NCBI GenBank assembly: GCA_964057225.1
Contig: OZ059897.1
Span: 186,001-250,000 of the forward strand
DNA from: Auanema rhodensis
Lineage: Eukaryota; Nematoda; Chromadorea; Rhabditida; Rhabditidae
DNA length: 64,000 nt
Direction of reading: 5' to 3'
Shown here: positions 1 through 10,179 of the stretch, piece by piece
Position numbering within the stretch: position 1 is the stretch's first letter
How the letters are laid out: every line of letters begins with the position of its first letter
The notes under the pieces: model-generated
What the model was told of the DNA's origin: nothing
Database searches by the model: none
The model's input: only the letters and a program-made list of their open reading frames with translations
Made by a program: the position numbers and the translations under genes

Positions 1-398
1 GCCTTGAAAAAAGGAATCTAAAAACATCTACTTTTTGCTAAATTATTTTGAAATTTTTTGAAAAAATTTTTGTCAAAATGTTTTTGGAAGCATTGTTGAA
101 TGTACATGGAAACTCAACATACACTAATGCATCATTTTTCAAAGGATCATAACTAATTTTTGTATTAAGCGTTTCTCAATGTAGTATAGTGCATTCGATG
201 CGGATTTTTAAGCTGCGTCGATCTGTGTTATCAGATTTGCGCTAGCTTAAAAATGCACCGAGATATCAACTGATATAAGTTCACACCTATATCCTCGATT
301 TTCACCCTGAAGAATTAATTTTTTCGTTGAATAACATTGTCCATCGTCTTTGCCTTGAATAAAAGAATCTAAAAACATCTACTTTTTGCTAAATTATT

Positions 399-596
399 TT
401 GAAATTTTTCGAAAAAATTTTTGTCAAAATGTTTTTGGAAGCAATGTTGAGTGTACATGGAAACTCAACATACACTAATGCATCATTTTTCAAACGATTA
501 TTACTAATTTTTGTATTAAGCGTTTCTCAATGTAGTATAGTGCATTCGATGCGGATTTTTAAGCTGCGTCGAACTGTGTTATCAGATTTGCGCTAG
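399..596 (+). other. Chance open reading frame in monomer 2 (not a gene)
   Basis: A 65-codon frame starting at TTG and ending at TAG lies entirely inside monomer 2. It is open only because base 502 is T where monomer 9 has A, turning an in-frame TAA into TTA; most other monomers also reach TAA at this codon. There is no start context, signal peptide or domain, and no conservation of the open frame between monomers. It is listed only so that it is not mistaken for a small gene. Confidence 0.95.
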
Positions 597-1449
597 CTTA
601 AAAATGCACCGAGATATCAACTGATATAAGTTCACACATATATCCTCGATTTTCACCCTGAAGAATTAATTTTTTCGTTGAATAACATTGTCCATCGTCT
701 TTGCCTTGAAAAATGGAATCTAAAAACATCTACTTTTTGCTAAATTATTCTGAAATTTTTCGAAAAAATTTTTGTCAAAATGTTTTTGGAAGCATTGTTG
801 AGTGTACATGGAAACTCAACATACACTAATGCATCATTTTTCAAAGGATCATAACTAATTTTTGTATTAAGCGTTTCTCAATGTAGTATAGTGCATTCGA
901 TGCGGATTTTTAAGCTGCGTCGATCTGTGTTATCAGATTTGCGCTAGCTTAAAAATGCACCGAGATATCAACTGATATATGTTCACACTTATATCCTCGA
1001 TTTTCACCCTGAAGAATTAATTTTTTCGTTGAATAACATTGTCCATCGTCTTTGCCTTAAATAAAGGAATCTAAAAACATCTACTTTTTGCTAAATTATT
1101 TTGAAATTTTTCGAAAAAATTTTTGTCAAAATGTTTTTGGAAGCATTGTTGAGTGTACATGGAAACTCAACATACACTAATGCATCATTTTTCAAACGAT
1201 CATAACTAATTTTTGTATCAAGCGTTTCTCAATGTAGTTTAGTGCATTCGATGCGGATTTTTAAGCTGCGTCGATCTGTGTTATCAGATTTGCGCTAGCT
1301 TAAAAATGCACCGAGATATCAACTGATATATGTTCACACTTATATCCTCGATTTTCACCCTGAAGAATTAATTTTTTCGTTGAATAACATTGTCCATCGT
1401 CTTTGCCTTAAATAAAGGAATCTAAAAACATCTACTTTTTGCTAAATTA

Positions 1450-1488
1450 TTTTGAAATTTTTCGAAAAAATTTTTGTCAAAATGTTTT
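1450..1488. repeat. A/T-tract palindromic block with TTCGAA centre (m46-84)
   Basis: The block contains the palindrome TTTTTCGAAAAA (m54-65), a following T-tract (m67-71), TTTTG-T-CAAAA (m68-78) and another T-tract (m80-84). Closely spaced A- and T-tracts of this sort tend to give curved DNA, a frequent property of satellites. Three variants mark monomer families: T48C ('attctg'), T57C ('ttctcg') and C59T, which destroys TTCGAA in monomers 1, 8, 16, 23 and 25. Homopolymer lengths appear constant throughout the window. Confidence 0.7.
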
Positions 1489-1496
1489 TGGAAGCA

Positions 1497-1529
1497 ATGT
1501 TGAGTGTACATGGAAACTCAACATACACT
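1497..1529. repeat. Two overlapping, mutually exclusive inverted repeats (m93-125)
   Basis: TGTTGAGT (m94-101) is the exact reverse complement of ACTCAACA (m112-119) around a 10-base loop. When m93 is A the stem gains a ninth A-T pair with m120; the common A93T variant loses it. A second stem, AGTGTA (m99-104) with TACACT (m120-125), shares bases with the first, so both cannot form at once. The m101-125 stretch is among the least variable of the monomer. Five monomers near the left end (1, 8, 16, 23 and 25) carry G100A, which breaks one pair in each stem. Confidence 0.8.
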
Positions 1530-1602
1530 AATGCATCATTTTTCAAACGATCATAACTAATTTTTGTATTAAGCGTTTCTCAATGTAGTATAGTGCATTC
1601 GA

Positions 1603-1661
1603 TGCGGATTTTTAAGCTGCGTCGATCTGTGTTATCAGATTTGCGCTAGCTTAAAAATGCA
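1603..1661. repeat. Long imperfect hairpin / cruciform motif (m199-257)
   Basis: ATTTTTAAGCT (m204-214) is the exact reverse complement of AGCTTAAAAAT (m244-254), giving 11 continuous base pairs. The structure extends inward past a single unpaired T (m243): GCG (m215-217) pairs with CGC (m240-242), followed by a symmetric 3x3 internal loop. ATCTG (m221-225) then pairs with CAGAT (m232-236) around a six-base loop. Outward, TGC (m199-201) can pair with GCA (m255-257) across a two-base bulge. About 22 pairs form over 59 bases. It recurs in essentially every monomer. The common A250G variant keeps a G-T wobble. The G225C and T222A variants weaken only the tip. The rare form in monomers 56, 73 and 112 breaks the main stem. 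Function is unknown. Confidence 0.85.
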
Positions 1662-1666
1662 CCGAG

Positions 1667-1680
1667 ATATCAACTGATAT
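1667..1680. repeat. Short dyad ATATCA-AC-TGATAT (m263-276)
   Basis: A six-base perfect inverted repeat with a two-base spacer, overlapping a GATATC site at m262-267. The right edge is a marker site: m276-278 reads TAA, TAT or AAA in different monomer types, and the T276A form (monomers 35, 82, 87 and 90) breaks the outermost pair. The shape resembles a small protein-binding dyad, but no specific factor can be assigned. Confidence 0.6.
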
Positions 1681-1725
1681 AAGTTCACACTTATATCCTC
1701 GATTTTCACCCTGAAGAAATAATTT

Positions 1726-1743
1726 TTTCGTTGAATAACATTG
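1726..1743 (+). other. Partial CENP-B-box-like motif (m322-339)
   Basis: TTCGTTG at m323-329 matches the left half of the mammalian CENP-B box (consensus NTTCGNNNNANNCGGGN), and the essential A falls in the right place at m331. The right-half CGGG is not present (ACAT instead), so only five of nine essential positions match. It is present in essentially every monomer. I regard this as a possible degenerate resemblance and not a demonstrated binding site. Confidence 0.2.
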
Positions 1744-2457
1744 TCCATCGTCTTTGCCTTGAAAAATGGAATCTAAAAACATCTACTTTTTGCTAAATTA
1801 TTCTGAAATTTTTCGAAAAAATTTTTGTCAAAATGTTTTTGGAAGCATTGTTGAGTGTACATGGAAACTCAACATACACTAATGCATCATTTTTCAAAGG
1901 ATCATAACTAATTTTTGTATTAAGCGTTTCTCAATGTAGTATAGTGCATTCGATGCGGATTTTTAAGCTGCGTCGATCTGTGTTATCAGATTTGCGCTAG
2001 CTTAAAAATGCACCGAGATATCAACTGATATAAGTTCACACTTATATCCTCGATTTTCACCCTGAAGAAATAATTTTTTCGTTGAATAACATTGTCCATC
2101 GTCTTTGCCTTGAAAAATGGAATCTAAAAACATCTACTTTTTGCTAAATTATTCTGAAATTTTTCGAAAAAATTTTTGTCAAAATGTTTTTGGAAGCAAT
2201 GTTGAGTGTACATGGAAACTCAACATACACTAATGCATCATTTTTCAAACGATCATAACTAATTTTTGTATCAAGCGTTTCTCAATGTAGTTTAGTGCAT
2301 TCGATGCGGATTTTTAAGCTGCGTCGATCTCTGTTATCAGATTTGCGCTAGCTTAAAAATGCACCGAGATATCAACTGATATAAGTTCACACTTATATCC
2401 TCGATTTTCACCCTGAAGAAATAATTTTTTCGTTGAATAACATTGTCCATCGTTTTT

Positions 2458-5265
2458 GCCTCGAAAAAAGGAATCTAAAAACATCTACTTTTTGCTAAAT
2501 TATTTTGAAATTTTTTGAAAAAATTTTTGTCAAAATGTTTTTGGAAGCATTGTTGAATGTACATGGAAACTCAACATACACTAATGCATCATTTTTCAAA
2601 GGATCATAACTAATTTTTGTATTAAGCGTTTCTCAATGTAGTATAGTGCATTCGATGCGGATTTTTAAGCTGCGTCGATCTGTGTTATCAGATTTGCGCT
2701 AGCTTAAAAATGCACCGAGATATCAACTGATATAAGTTCACACCTATATCCTCGATTTTCACCCTGAAGAATTAATTTTTTCGTTGAATAACATTGTCCA
2801 TCGTCTTTGCCTTGAATAAAAGAATCTAAAAACATCTACTTTTTGCTAAATTATTTTGAAATTTTTCGAAAAAATTTTTGTCAAAATGTTTTTGGAAGCA
2901 ATGTTGAGTGTACATGGAAACTCAACATACACTAATGCATCATTTTTCAAACGATTATAACTAATTTTTGTATTAAGCGTTTCTCAATGTAGTATAGTGC
3001 ATTCGATGCGGATTTTTAAGCTGCGTCGAACTGTGTTATCAGATTTGCGCTAGCTTAAAAATGCACCGAGATATCAACTGATATAAGTTCACACATATAT
3101 CCTCGATTTTCACCCTGAAGAATTAATTTTTTCGTTGAATAACATTGTCCATCGTCTTTGCCTTGAAAAATGGAATCTAAAAACATCTACTTTTTGCTAA
3201 ATTATTCTGAAATTTTTCGAAAAAATTTTTGTCAAAATGTTTTTGGAAGCATTGTTGAGTGTACATGGAAACTCAACATACACTAATGCATCATTTTTCA
3301 AACGATTATAACTAATTTTTGTATTAAGCGTTTCTCAATGTAGTATAGTGCATTCGATGCGGATTTTTAAGCTGCGTCGAACTGTGTTATCAGATTTGCG
3401 CTAGCTTAAAAATGCACCGAGATATCAACTGATATAAGTTCACACATATATCCTCGATTTTCACCCTGAAGAATTAATTTTTTCGTTGAATAACATTGTC
3501 CATCGTCTTTGCCTTGAAAAATGGAATCTAAAAACATCTACTTTTTGCTAAATTATTCTGAAATTTTTCGAAAAAATTTTTGTCAAAATGTTTTTGGAAG
3601 CATTGTTGAGTGTACATGGAAACTCAACATACACTAATGCATCATTTTTCAAAGGATCATAACTAATTTTTGTATTAAGCGTTTCTCAATGTAGTATAGT
3701 GCATTCGATGCGGATTTTTAAGCTGCGTCGATCTGTGTTATCAGATTTGCGCTAGCTTAAAAATGCACCGAGATATCAACTGATATATGTTCACACTTAT
3801 ATCCTCGATTTTCACCCTGAAGAATTAATTTTTTCGTTGAATAACATTGTCCATCGTCTTTGCCTTAAATAAAGGAATCTAAAAACATCTACTTTTTGCT
3901 AAATTATTTTGAAATTTTTCGAAAAAATTTTTGTCAAAATGTTTTTGGAAGCAATGTTGAGTGTACATGGAAACTCAACATACACTAATGCATCATTTTT
4001 CAAACGATCATAACTAATTTTTGTATTAAGCGTTTCTCAATGTAGTATAGTGCATTCGATGCGGATTTTTAAGCTGCGTCGATCTGTGTTATCAGATTTG
4101 CGCTAGCTTAAAAATGCACCGAGATATCAACTGATATATGTTCACACTTATATCCTCGATTTTCACCCTGAAGAATTAATTTTTTCGTTGAATAACATTG
4201 TCCATCGTCTTTGCCTTAAATAAAGGAATCTAAAAACATCTACTTTTTGCTAAATTATTTTGAAATTTTTCGAAAAAATTTTTGTCAAAATGTTTTTGGA
4301 AGCAATGTTGAGTGTACATGGAAACTCAACATACACTAATGCATCATTTTTCAAACGATCATAACTAATTTTTGTATTAAGCGTTTCTCAATGTAGTATA
4401 GTGCATTCGATGCGGATTTTTAAGCTGCGTCGATCTGTGTTATCAGATTTGCGCTAGCTTAAAAATGCACCGAGATATCAACTGATATAAGTTCACACTT
4501 ATATCCTCGATTTTCACCCTGAAGAAATAATTTTTTCGTTGAATAACATTGTCCATCGTCTTTGCCTTGAAAAATGGAATCTAAAAACATCTACTTTTTG
4601 CTAAATTATTCTGAAATTTTTCGAAAAAATTTTTGTCAAAATGTTTTTGGAAGCATTGTTGAGTGTACATGGAAACTCAACATACACTAATGCATCATTT
4701 TTCAAAGGATCATAACTAATTTTTGTATTAAGCGTTTCTCAATGTAGTATAGTGCATTCGATGCGGATTTTTAAGCTGCGTCGATCTGTGTTATCAGATT
4801 TGCGCTAGCTTAAAAATGCACCGAGATATCAACTGATATAAGTTCACACTTATATCCTCGATTTTCACCCTGAAGAAATAATTTTTTCGTTGAATAACAT
4901 TGTCCATCGTCTTTGCCTTGAAAAATGGAATCTAAAAACATCTACTTTTTGCTAAATTATTCTGAAATTTTTCGAAAAAATTTTTGTCAAAATGTTTTTG
5001 GAAGCAATGTTGAGTGTACATGGAAACTCAACATACACTAATGCATCATTTTTCAAACGATCATAACTAATTTTTGTATCAAGCGTTTCTCAATGTAGTT
5101 TAGTGCATTCGATGCGAATTTTTAAGCTGCGTCGATCTCTGTTATCAGATTTGCGCTAGCTTAAAAATGCACCGAGATATCAACTGATATAAGTTCACAC
5201 TTATATCCTCGATTTTCACCCTGAAGAAATAATTTTTTCGTTGAATAACATTGTCCATCGTTTTT
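2458..5265 (+). repeat. Higher-order repeat A, copy 2 with one extra hybrid monomer (monomers 8-15)
   Basis: Monomers 8 and 9 repeat types 1 and 2 at an offset of 7 monomers (2457 bp); 11 repeats type 3, and 13, 14 and 15 repeat types 5, 6 and 7 at an offset of 8 (2808 bp). The change of offset is caused by an extra unit, monomer 10, which is part type 3 and part type 2. Differences from copy 1 are few, for example T5C in monomer 8 and G203A in monomer 15. Monomer 12 sits in the type 4 slot but has the near-consensus middle of type 5. Confidence 0.85.
3160..3510 (+). repeat. Hybrid monomer 10 (type 3 front, type 2 back)
   Basis: The front carries the type 3 markers: 'gaaaaatgg' head, 'attctg' and 'cattg'. 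From m144 onward it carries the type 2 markers: 'aacgatta', 'gaactg' and 'cacacatat'. The switch therefore lies between m93 and m144. It is the expected product of unequal exchange or conversion between neighbours one monomer out of register, and it explains the added monomer in this HOR copy. Confidence 0.75.
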
Positions 5266-8200
5266 GCCTTGAAAAAAGGAATCTAAAAACATCTACTTTT
5301 TGCTAAATTATTTTGAAATTTTTTGAAAAAATTTTTGTCAAAATGTTTTTGGAAGCATTGTTGAATGTACATGGAAACTCAACATACACTAATGCATCAT
5401 TTTTCAAAGGATCATAACTAATTTTTGTATTAAGCGTTTCTCAATGTAGTATAGTGCATTCGATGCGGATTTTTAAGCTGCGTCGATCTGTGTTATCAGA
5501 TTTGCGCTAGCTTAAAAATGCACCGAGATATCAACTGATATAAGTTCACACTTATATCCTCGATTTTCACCCTGAAGAAATAATTTTTTCGTTGAATAAC
5601 ATTGTCCATCGTCTTTGCCTTGAAAAATGGAATCTAAAAACATCTACTTTTTGCTAAATTATTCTGAAATTTTTCGAAAAAATTTTTGTCAAAATGTTTT
5701 TGGAAGCAATGTTGAGTGTACATGGAAACTCAACATACACTAATGCATCATTTTTCAAACGATCATAACTAATTTTTGTATCAAGCGTTTCTCAATGTAG
5801 TTTAGTGCATTCGATGCGGATTTTTAAGCTGCGTCGATCTGTGTTATCAGATTTGCGCTAGCTTAAAAATGCACCGAGATATCAACTGATATATGTTCAC
5901 ACTTATATCCTCGATTTTCACCCTGAAGAATTAATTTTTTCGTTGAATAACATTGTCCATCGTCTTTGCCTTAAATAAAGGAATCTAAAAACAGCTACTT
6001 TTTGCTAAATTATTTTGAAATTTTTCGAAAAAATTTTTGTCAAAATGTTTTTGGAAGCAATGTTGAGTGTACATGGAAACTCAACATACACTAATGCATC
6101 ATTTTTCAAACGATCATAACTAACTTTTGTATCAAGCGTTTCTCAATTAAGTATAGTGCATTCGATGCGCATTTTTAAGCTGCGTCGATCTGTGTTATCA
6201 GATTTGCGCTAGCTTAAAAATGCACCGAGATATCAACTGATATAAGTTCACACTTATATCCTCGATTTTCACCCTGAAGAATTAATTTTTTCGTTGAATA
6301 ACACTGTCCATCGTCTTTGCCTTGAAAAATGGAATCTAAAAACATCTACTTTTTGCTAAATTATTTTGAAATTTTTCGAAAAAATTTTTGTCAAAATGTT
6401 TTTGGAAGCAATGTTGAGTGTACATGGAAACTCAACATACACTAATGCATCATTTTTCAAACGATCATAACTAATTTTTGTATTAAGCGTTTCTCAATGT
6501 AGTATAGTGCTTTCGATGCGGATTTTTAAGCTGCGTCGATCTGTGTTATCAGATTTGCGCTAGCTTAAAAATGCACCGAGATATCAACTGATATAAGTTC
6601 ACACTTATATCCTCGATTTTCACCCTGAAGAAATAATTTTTTCGTTGAATAACATTGTCCATCGTCTTTGCCTTGAAAAATGGAATCTAAAAACATCTAC
6701 TTTTTGCTAAATTATTTTGAAATTTTTCGAAAAAATTTTTGTCAAAATGTTTTTGGAAGCAATGTTGAGTGTACATGGAAACTCAACATACACTAATGCA
6801 TCATTTTTCAAACGATCATAACTAACTTTTGTATCAAGCGTTTCTCAATTAAGTATAGTGCATTCGATGCGCATTTTTAAGCTGCGTCGATCTGTGTTAT
6901 CAGATTTGCGCTAGCTTAAAAATGCACCGAGATATCAACTGATATAAGTTCACACTTATATCCTCGATTTTCACCCTGAAGAATTAATTTTTTCGTTGAA
7001 TAACACTGTCCATCGTCTTTGCCTTGAAAAATGGAATCTAAAAACATCTACTTTTTGCTAAATTATTTTGAAATTTTTCGAAAAAATTTTTGTCAAAATG
7101 TTTTTGGAAGCAATGTTGAGTGTACATGGAAACTCAACATACACTAATGCATCATTTTTCAAACGATCATAACTAATTTTTGTATTAAGCGTTTCTCAAT
7201 GTAGTATAGTGCTTTCGATGCGGATTTTTAAGCTGCGTCGATCTGTGTTATCAGATTTGCGCTAGCTTAAAAATGCACCGAGATATCAACTGATATAAGT
7301 TCACACTTATATCCTCGATTTTCACCCTGAAGAAATAATTTTTTCGTTGAATAACATTGTCCATCGTCTTTGCCTTGAAAAATGGAATCTAAAAACATCT
7401 ACTTTTTGCTAAATTATTCTGAAATTTTTCGAAAAAATTTTTGTCAAAATGTTTTTGGAAGCAATGTTGAGTGTACATGGAAACTCAACATACACTAATG
7501 CATCATTTTTCAAACGATCATAACTAATTTTTGTATCAAGCGTTTCTCAATGTAGTTTAGTGCATTCGATGCGGATTTTTAAGCTGCGTCGATCTCTGTT
7601 ATCAGATTTGCGCTAGCTTAAAAATGCACCGAGATATCAACTGATATAAGTTCACACTTATATCCTCGATTTTCACCCTGAAGAAATAATTTTTTCGTTG
7701 AATAACATTGTCCATCGTTTTTGCCTTGAAAAAAGGAATCTAAAAACATCTACTTTTTGCTAAATTATTTTGAAATTTTTTGAAAAAATTTTTGTCAAAA
7801 TGTTTTTGGAAGCATTGTTGAATGTACATGGAAACTCAACATACACTAATGCATCATTTTTCAAAGGATCATAACTAATTTTTGTATTAAGCGTTTCTCA
7901 ATGTAGTATAGTGCATTCGATGCGGATTTTTAAGCTGCGTCGATCTGTGTTATCAGATTTGCGCTAGCTTAAAAATGCACCGAGATATCAACTGATATAA
8001 GTTCACACTTATATCCTCGATTTTCACCCTGAAGAAATAATTTTTTCGTTGAATAACATTGTCCATCGTCTTTGCCTTGAAAAATGGAATCTAAAAACAT
8101 CTACTTTTTGCTAAATTATTCTGAAATTTTTCGAAAAAATTTTTGTCAAAATGTTTTTGGAAGCAATGTTGAGTGTACATGGAAACTCAACATACACTAA

Positions 8201-10179
8201 TGCATCATTTTTCAAACGATCATAACTAATTTTTGTATCAAGCGTTTCTCAATGTAGTTTAGTGCATTCGATGCGGATTTTTAAGCTGCGTCGATCTCTG
8301 TTATCAGATTTGCGCTAGCTTAAAAATGCACCGAGATATCAACTGATATATGTTCACACTTATATCCTCGATTTTCACCCTGAAGAATTAATTTTTTCGT
8401 TGAATAACATTGTCCATCGTTTTTGCCTTGAAAAAAGGAATCTAAAAACATCTACTTTTTGCTAAATTATTTTGAAATTTTTTGAAAAAATTTTTGTCAA
8501 AATGTTTTTGGAAGCATTGTTGAATGTACATGGAAACTCAACATACACTAATGCATCATTTTTCAAAGGATCATAACTAATTTTTGTATTAAGCGTTTCT
8601 CAATGTAGTATAGTGCATTCGATGCGGATTTTTAAGCTGCGTCGATCTGTGTTATCAGATTTGCGCTAGCTTAAAAATGCACCGAGATATCAACTGATAT
8701 AAGTTCACACTTATATCCTCGATTTTCACCCTGAAGAAATAATTTTTTCGTTGAATAACATTGTCCATCGTCTTTGCCTTGAAAAATGGAATCTAAAAAC
8801 ATCTACTTTTTGCTAAATTATTCTGAAATTTTTCGAAAAAATTTTTGTCAAAATGTTTTTGGAAGCAATGTTGAGTGTACATGGAAACTCAACATACACT
8901 AATGCATCATTTTTCAAACGATCATAACTAATTTTTGTATCAAGCGTTTCTCAATGTAGTTTAGTGCATTCGATGCGGATTTTTAAGCTGCGTCGATCTG
9001 TGTTATCAGATTTGCGCTAGCTTAAAAATGCACCGAGATATCAACTGATATATGTTCACACTTATATCCTCGATTTTCACCCTGAAGAATTAATTTTTTC
9101 GTTGAATAACATTGTCCATCGTCTTTGCCTTAAATAAAGGAATCTAAAAACAGCTACTTTTTGCTAAATTATTTTGAAATTTTTCGAAAAAATTTTTGTC
9201 AAAATGTTTTTGGAAGCAATGTTGAGTGTACATGGAAACTCAACATACACTAATGCATCATTTTTCAAACGATCATAACTAACTTTTGTATCAAGCGTTT
9301 CTCAATTAAGTATAGTGCATTCGATGCGCATTTTTAAGCTGCGTCGATCTGTGTTATCAGATTTGCGCTAGCTTAAAAATGCACCGAGATATCAACTGAT
9401 ATAAGTTCACACTTATATCCTCGATTTTCACCCTGAAGAATTAATTTTTTCGTTGAATAACACTGTCCATCGTCTTTGCCTTGAAAAATGGAATCTAAAA
9501 ACATCTACTTTTTGCTAAATTATTTTGAAATTTTTCGAAAAAATTTTTGTCAAAATGTTTTTGGAAGCAATGTTGAGTGTACATGGAAACTCAACATACA
9601 CTAATGCATCATTTTTCAAACGATCATAACTAATTTTTGTATTAAGCGTTTCTCAATGTAGTATAGTGCTTTCGATGCGGATTTTTAAGCTGCGTCGATC
9701 TGTGTTATCAGATTTGCGCTAGCTTAAAAATGCACCGAGATATCAACTGATATAAGTTCACACTTATATCCTCGATTTTCACCCTGAAGAAATAATTTTT
9801 TCGTTGAATAACATTGTCCATCGTCTTTGCCTTGAAAAATGGAATCTAAAAACATCTACTTTTTGCTAAATTATTTTGAAATTTTTCGAAAAAATTTTTG
9901 TCAAAATGTTTTTGGAAGCAATGTTGAGTGTACATGGAAACTCAACATACACTAATGCATCATTTTTCAAACGATCATAACTAATTTTTGTATTAAGCGT
10001 TTCTCAATGTAGTATAGTGCTTTCGATGCGGATTTTTAAGCTGCGTCGATCTGTGTTATCAGATTTGCGCTAGCTTAAAAATGCACCGAGATATCAACTG
10101 ATATAAGTTCACACCTATATCCTCGATTTTCACCCTGAAGAATTAATTTTTTCGTTGAATAACATTGTCCATCGTCTTT
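5266..10179 (+). repeat. Monomers 16-29, with 9-monomer and dimer duplications
   Basis: Monomers 16-19 (5266-6669) recur as 25-28 (8425-9828), an offset of 3159 bp. The shared block includes monomer 18, with 'cagctac', 'aacttttgtatcaag', 'caattaag', 'gcgcattttt' and 'aacactg', and monomer 19, with 'tgctttcg' (A193T). Monomers 20-21 (6670-7371) repeat 18-19 except for the first part of 20, a 702-bp duplication. Monomers 22-23 repeat 15-16. Monomer 29 repeats 19 in front but ends in 'cctat' and 'gaattaatt', as type 1 does before a type 2 unit. Confidence 0.8.

Larger units (their letters stand above)
1405..1755 (+). repeat. Representative 351-bp monomer (monomer 5)
   Basis: This unit carries the majority base at most variable sites and serves as reference for the internal features. 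In order it holds: a variable head (m1-14); an A/T-tract block with a central TTCGAA (m46-84); a pair of competing inverted repeats (m93-125); a moderately variable stretch including ATGCAT (m126-198); the long hairpin with GCTAGC in its right arm (m199-257); a GATATC-containing dyad (m262-276); and a variable tail ending in TTCGTTG (m323-329) and the junction. The six-base sites TTCGAA, TGTACA, ATGCAT, GCTAGC and GATATC each occur once and recur in most monomers, so the matching enzymes should give a 351-bp ladder. Stop codons close all long frames. Monomer 13 (4213-4563) looks identical apart from no site that I could see. Confidence 0.95.
1..2457 (+). repeat. Higher-order repeat A, copy 1 (monomers 1-7)
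   Basis: Seven distinguishable monomer types follow in order. Type 1 has TTTTTTG and 'gttgaatg'. Type 2 has head 'gaataaaag', 'gaactg' and 'cacacatat'. Type 3 has T48C, 'aaagg' and 'atatg'. Type 4 has 'tatcaag', A186T and 'atatg'. Type 5 is near consensus with 'gaaataatt'. Type 6 has T48C, 'aaagg' and 'gaaataatt'. Type 7 has T48C, 'tatcaag', A186T and 'gatctctg', and ends in 'cgtttttgcc'. The same order returns from 2458. The left edge of the unit may lie outside the window. Confidence 0.85.

Noticed and set aside
399-596. 65-codon open frame as a small gene
   Set aside because: It starts at TTG and lies inside one satellite monomer. It is open only because of a single base (502); monomer 9 and most others reach TAA at the same codon. 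No domain or conserved coding signal is present.
1586-1605. RNA polymerase III A-box-like (m182-191) and B-box-like (m193-201) sequences
   Set aside because: Each is close to its consensus, but they are adjacent, whereas working internal promoters need roughly 30-60 bases between them. Oligo-T tracts everywhere in the monomer would also stop transcription early.
1621-1680. Hammerhead ribozyme core, known from some animal satellites
   Set aside because: The nearest matches are CTGATAT on the + strand and CTGATAA on the - strand; neither has the required CTGANGA with its essential G, and no matching GAAA arrangement is seen.
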